Source: Magnetospira sp. (lineage in GTDB: Bacteria > Pseudomonadota > Alphaproteobacteria > Rhodospirillales > Magnetospiraceae). Taken from it: 5,506 nt of DNA. Position numbers and translations under genes: made by a program. Location: assembly GCA_028277325.1 (NCBI GenBank), contig JANQGL010000474.1, positions 1-5,506 on the forward strand, written 5' to 3'. The notes under the pieces were generated by a model that ran no database searches, had not been told where the DNA came from, and worked only from the letters and a program-made list of their open reading frames with translations. Shown here in pieces: positions 4,604 through 5,506 of this stretch (the stretch's first letter is position 1; every line of letters starts with the position of its first letter).

Positions 4604-5506
4604 ATGCACAATGCCCTTAAAGGCTTCGCCGCCGCGGGCGCCGTCGCCCTTCTCGCCACCGGCACCGCGCAGGCCGCAGGAACTCTGGACGCCGTGATGG
4701 CGCGCGGCGAGTTGGTTTGCGGGGTGTCCACCGGCCTGCCGGGCTTTTCGCTGCCCGATGACCAAGGCAACTGGACCGGAATCGACGTCGACACCTGCCG
4801 TGCCGTCGCCGCCGCCGTGCTCGGCGACGCCACCAAGGTGAAGTTCGTGCCGTTGACCGCCAAGGAGCGCTTCACCGCCCTGCAATCGGGCGAGATCGAC
4901 ATGCTGTCGCGCAACACCACCTGGACCCACACCCGCGACACCTCGCTGGGCCTCAACTTCGCCGGCGTGAACTACTACGACGGCCAGGGCTTCCTGGTGA
5001 AGACGGAACTCGGCGTCAGCAGCGCCCTCGAACTGGACGGCGCCTCGGTGTGCATCCAGGCCGGCACCACCACCGAACTGAACCTGGCCGACTATTTCCG
5101 GCTCAACGGGATGTCCTATTCGCCGGTGGTGTTCGACACCTCCGACCAGACGGTCCAGGGTTTCGAGGCCGGGCGCTGCGACATCCTGACCTCCGACCAG
5201 TCGCAGCTCTACGGACTGCGCTCCAAGATGACCGATCCGCAAAGCGCCGTGGTGCTGCCGGAGGTGATCTCCAAGGAGCCGCTGGGACCGGTGGTCCGGC
5301 AGGGGGACGACCAGTGGTTCAACATCGTCAAGTGGACCCTGTTCGCGCAGGTCAACGCCGAGGAAATGGGCATCACCAGCGGCAACGTCGATGAAATGAA
5401 GGCCTCCGAGAATCCGTCCGTCCGGCGCCTGGTCGGCACCATGGGCAGCATGGGCGAGATGCTGGGCCTGTCCGGCGACTGGGCCTACAACATCGTGTCC
5501 CAGGTC
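4604..5506 (+). CDS. aapJ: General L-amino-acid ABC transporter, periplasmic binding protein (AapJ/BztA), C-terminus cut by window edge
   Basis: This protein captures L-amino acids in the periplasm for an AapQMP-type ABC importer (family knowledge). Its 301 codons remain open to the right edge. A Sec signal peptide is clear: K6, a hydrophobic stretch (8-19), and a cleavage site probably after AQA (22-24). The mature part matches the family closely: CGVSTGLPGFSLPD (39-52), NWTGIDVDTCRAVAAAVLGD (56-75), a run from VPLTAKERFTALQSGEID to SRNTTWTHTRDTSLG (about 82-115), FAGVNYYDGQGFLV, CIQAGTTTELNLADYF, and GRCDILTSDQSQLYGLR. Family members have about 340 residues, so some 40 are missing. The permease and ATPase genes would be expected just beyond the right edge. 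A 303-base spacer with its own promoter candidate separates it from the kinase gene, so it is probably a separate transcription unit. I see no reason to suspect recent transfer. Confidence 0.94.
   Translation, partial: MHNALKGFAAAGAVALLATGTAQAAGTLDAVMARGELVCGVSTGLPGFSLPDDQGNWTGIDVDTCRAVAAAVLGDATKVKFVPLTAKERFTALQSGEIDMLSRNTTWTHTRDTSLGLNFAGVNYYDGQGFLVKTELGVSSALELDGASVCIQAGTTTELNLADYFRLNGMSYSPVVFDTSDQTVQGFEAGRCDILTSDQSQLYGLRSKMTDPQSAVVLPEVISKEPLGPVVRQGDDQWFNIVKWTLFAQVNAEEMGITSGNVDEMKASENPSVRRLVGTMGSMGEMLGLSGDWAYNIVSQV

Overview
The window is GC-rich, with strong G/C preference at third codon positions. Its proteins look alphaproteobacterial, most like Rhodospirillales or Azospirillum-type genomes. 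The grounds are an AapJ/BztA-type amino-acid binding protein and a MarR + OmpR-type regulator + EnvZ-type kinase cluster that recalls the PetP/PetR pair of Rhodobacter. The taxon is inferred from protein character only.

Layout, left to right. (1) 1-555, minus: leucyl/phenylalanyl-tRNA--protein transferase (aat), whose C-terminus lies beyond the left edge. (2) 556-785: a spacer between two minus-strand genes, with three inverted repeats, one a plausible transcription end for the upstream aminotransferase gene. (3) 786-1667, minus: a class IV branched-chain-type aminotransferase. (4) 1668-1781: a compact divergent promoter region. A perfect hyphenated palindrome (1735-1755) overlaps the -35 box of the leftward promoter and the likely transcription start of the rightward one. 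(5) 1782-4300, plus: a MarR-family regulator, an OmpR-family response regulator and an EnvZ-like membrane histidine kinase. The last two overlap by 4 bases. (6) 4301-4603: an AT-richer regulatory spacer with a promoter candidate, short repeats and an inverted repeat in the leader. (7) 4604 to the right edge, plus: an AapJ-type periplasmic binding protein of a general L-amino-acid ABC transporter, C-terminus missing.

How the genes may work together: the MarR protein probably binds the palindrome between its own gene and the aminotransferase gene, controlling both. The kinase and response regulator form a cognate pair. Amino-acid metabolism surrounds the regulators: aminoacyl transfer to proteins, branched-chain transamination and amino-acid uptake. 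This is suggestive but does not prove shared control. I see no mobile element, CRISPR array, tRNA or rRNA. The genes all belong to known families, so the less ordinary observations are in the regulatory DNA.
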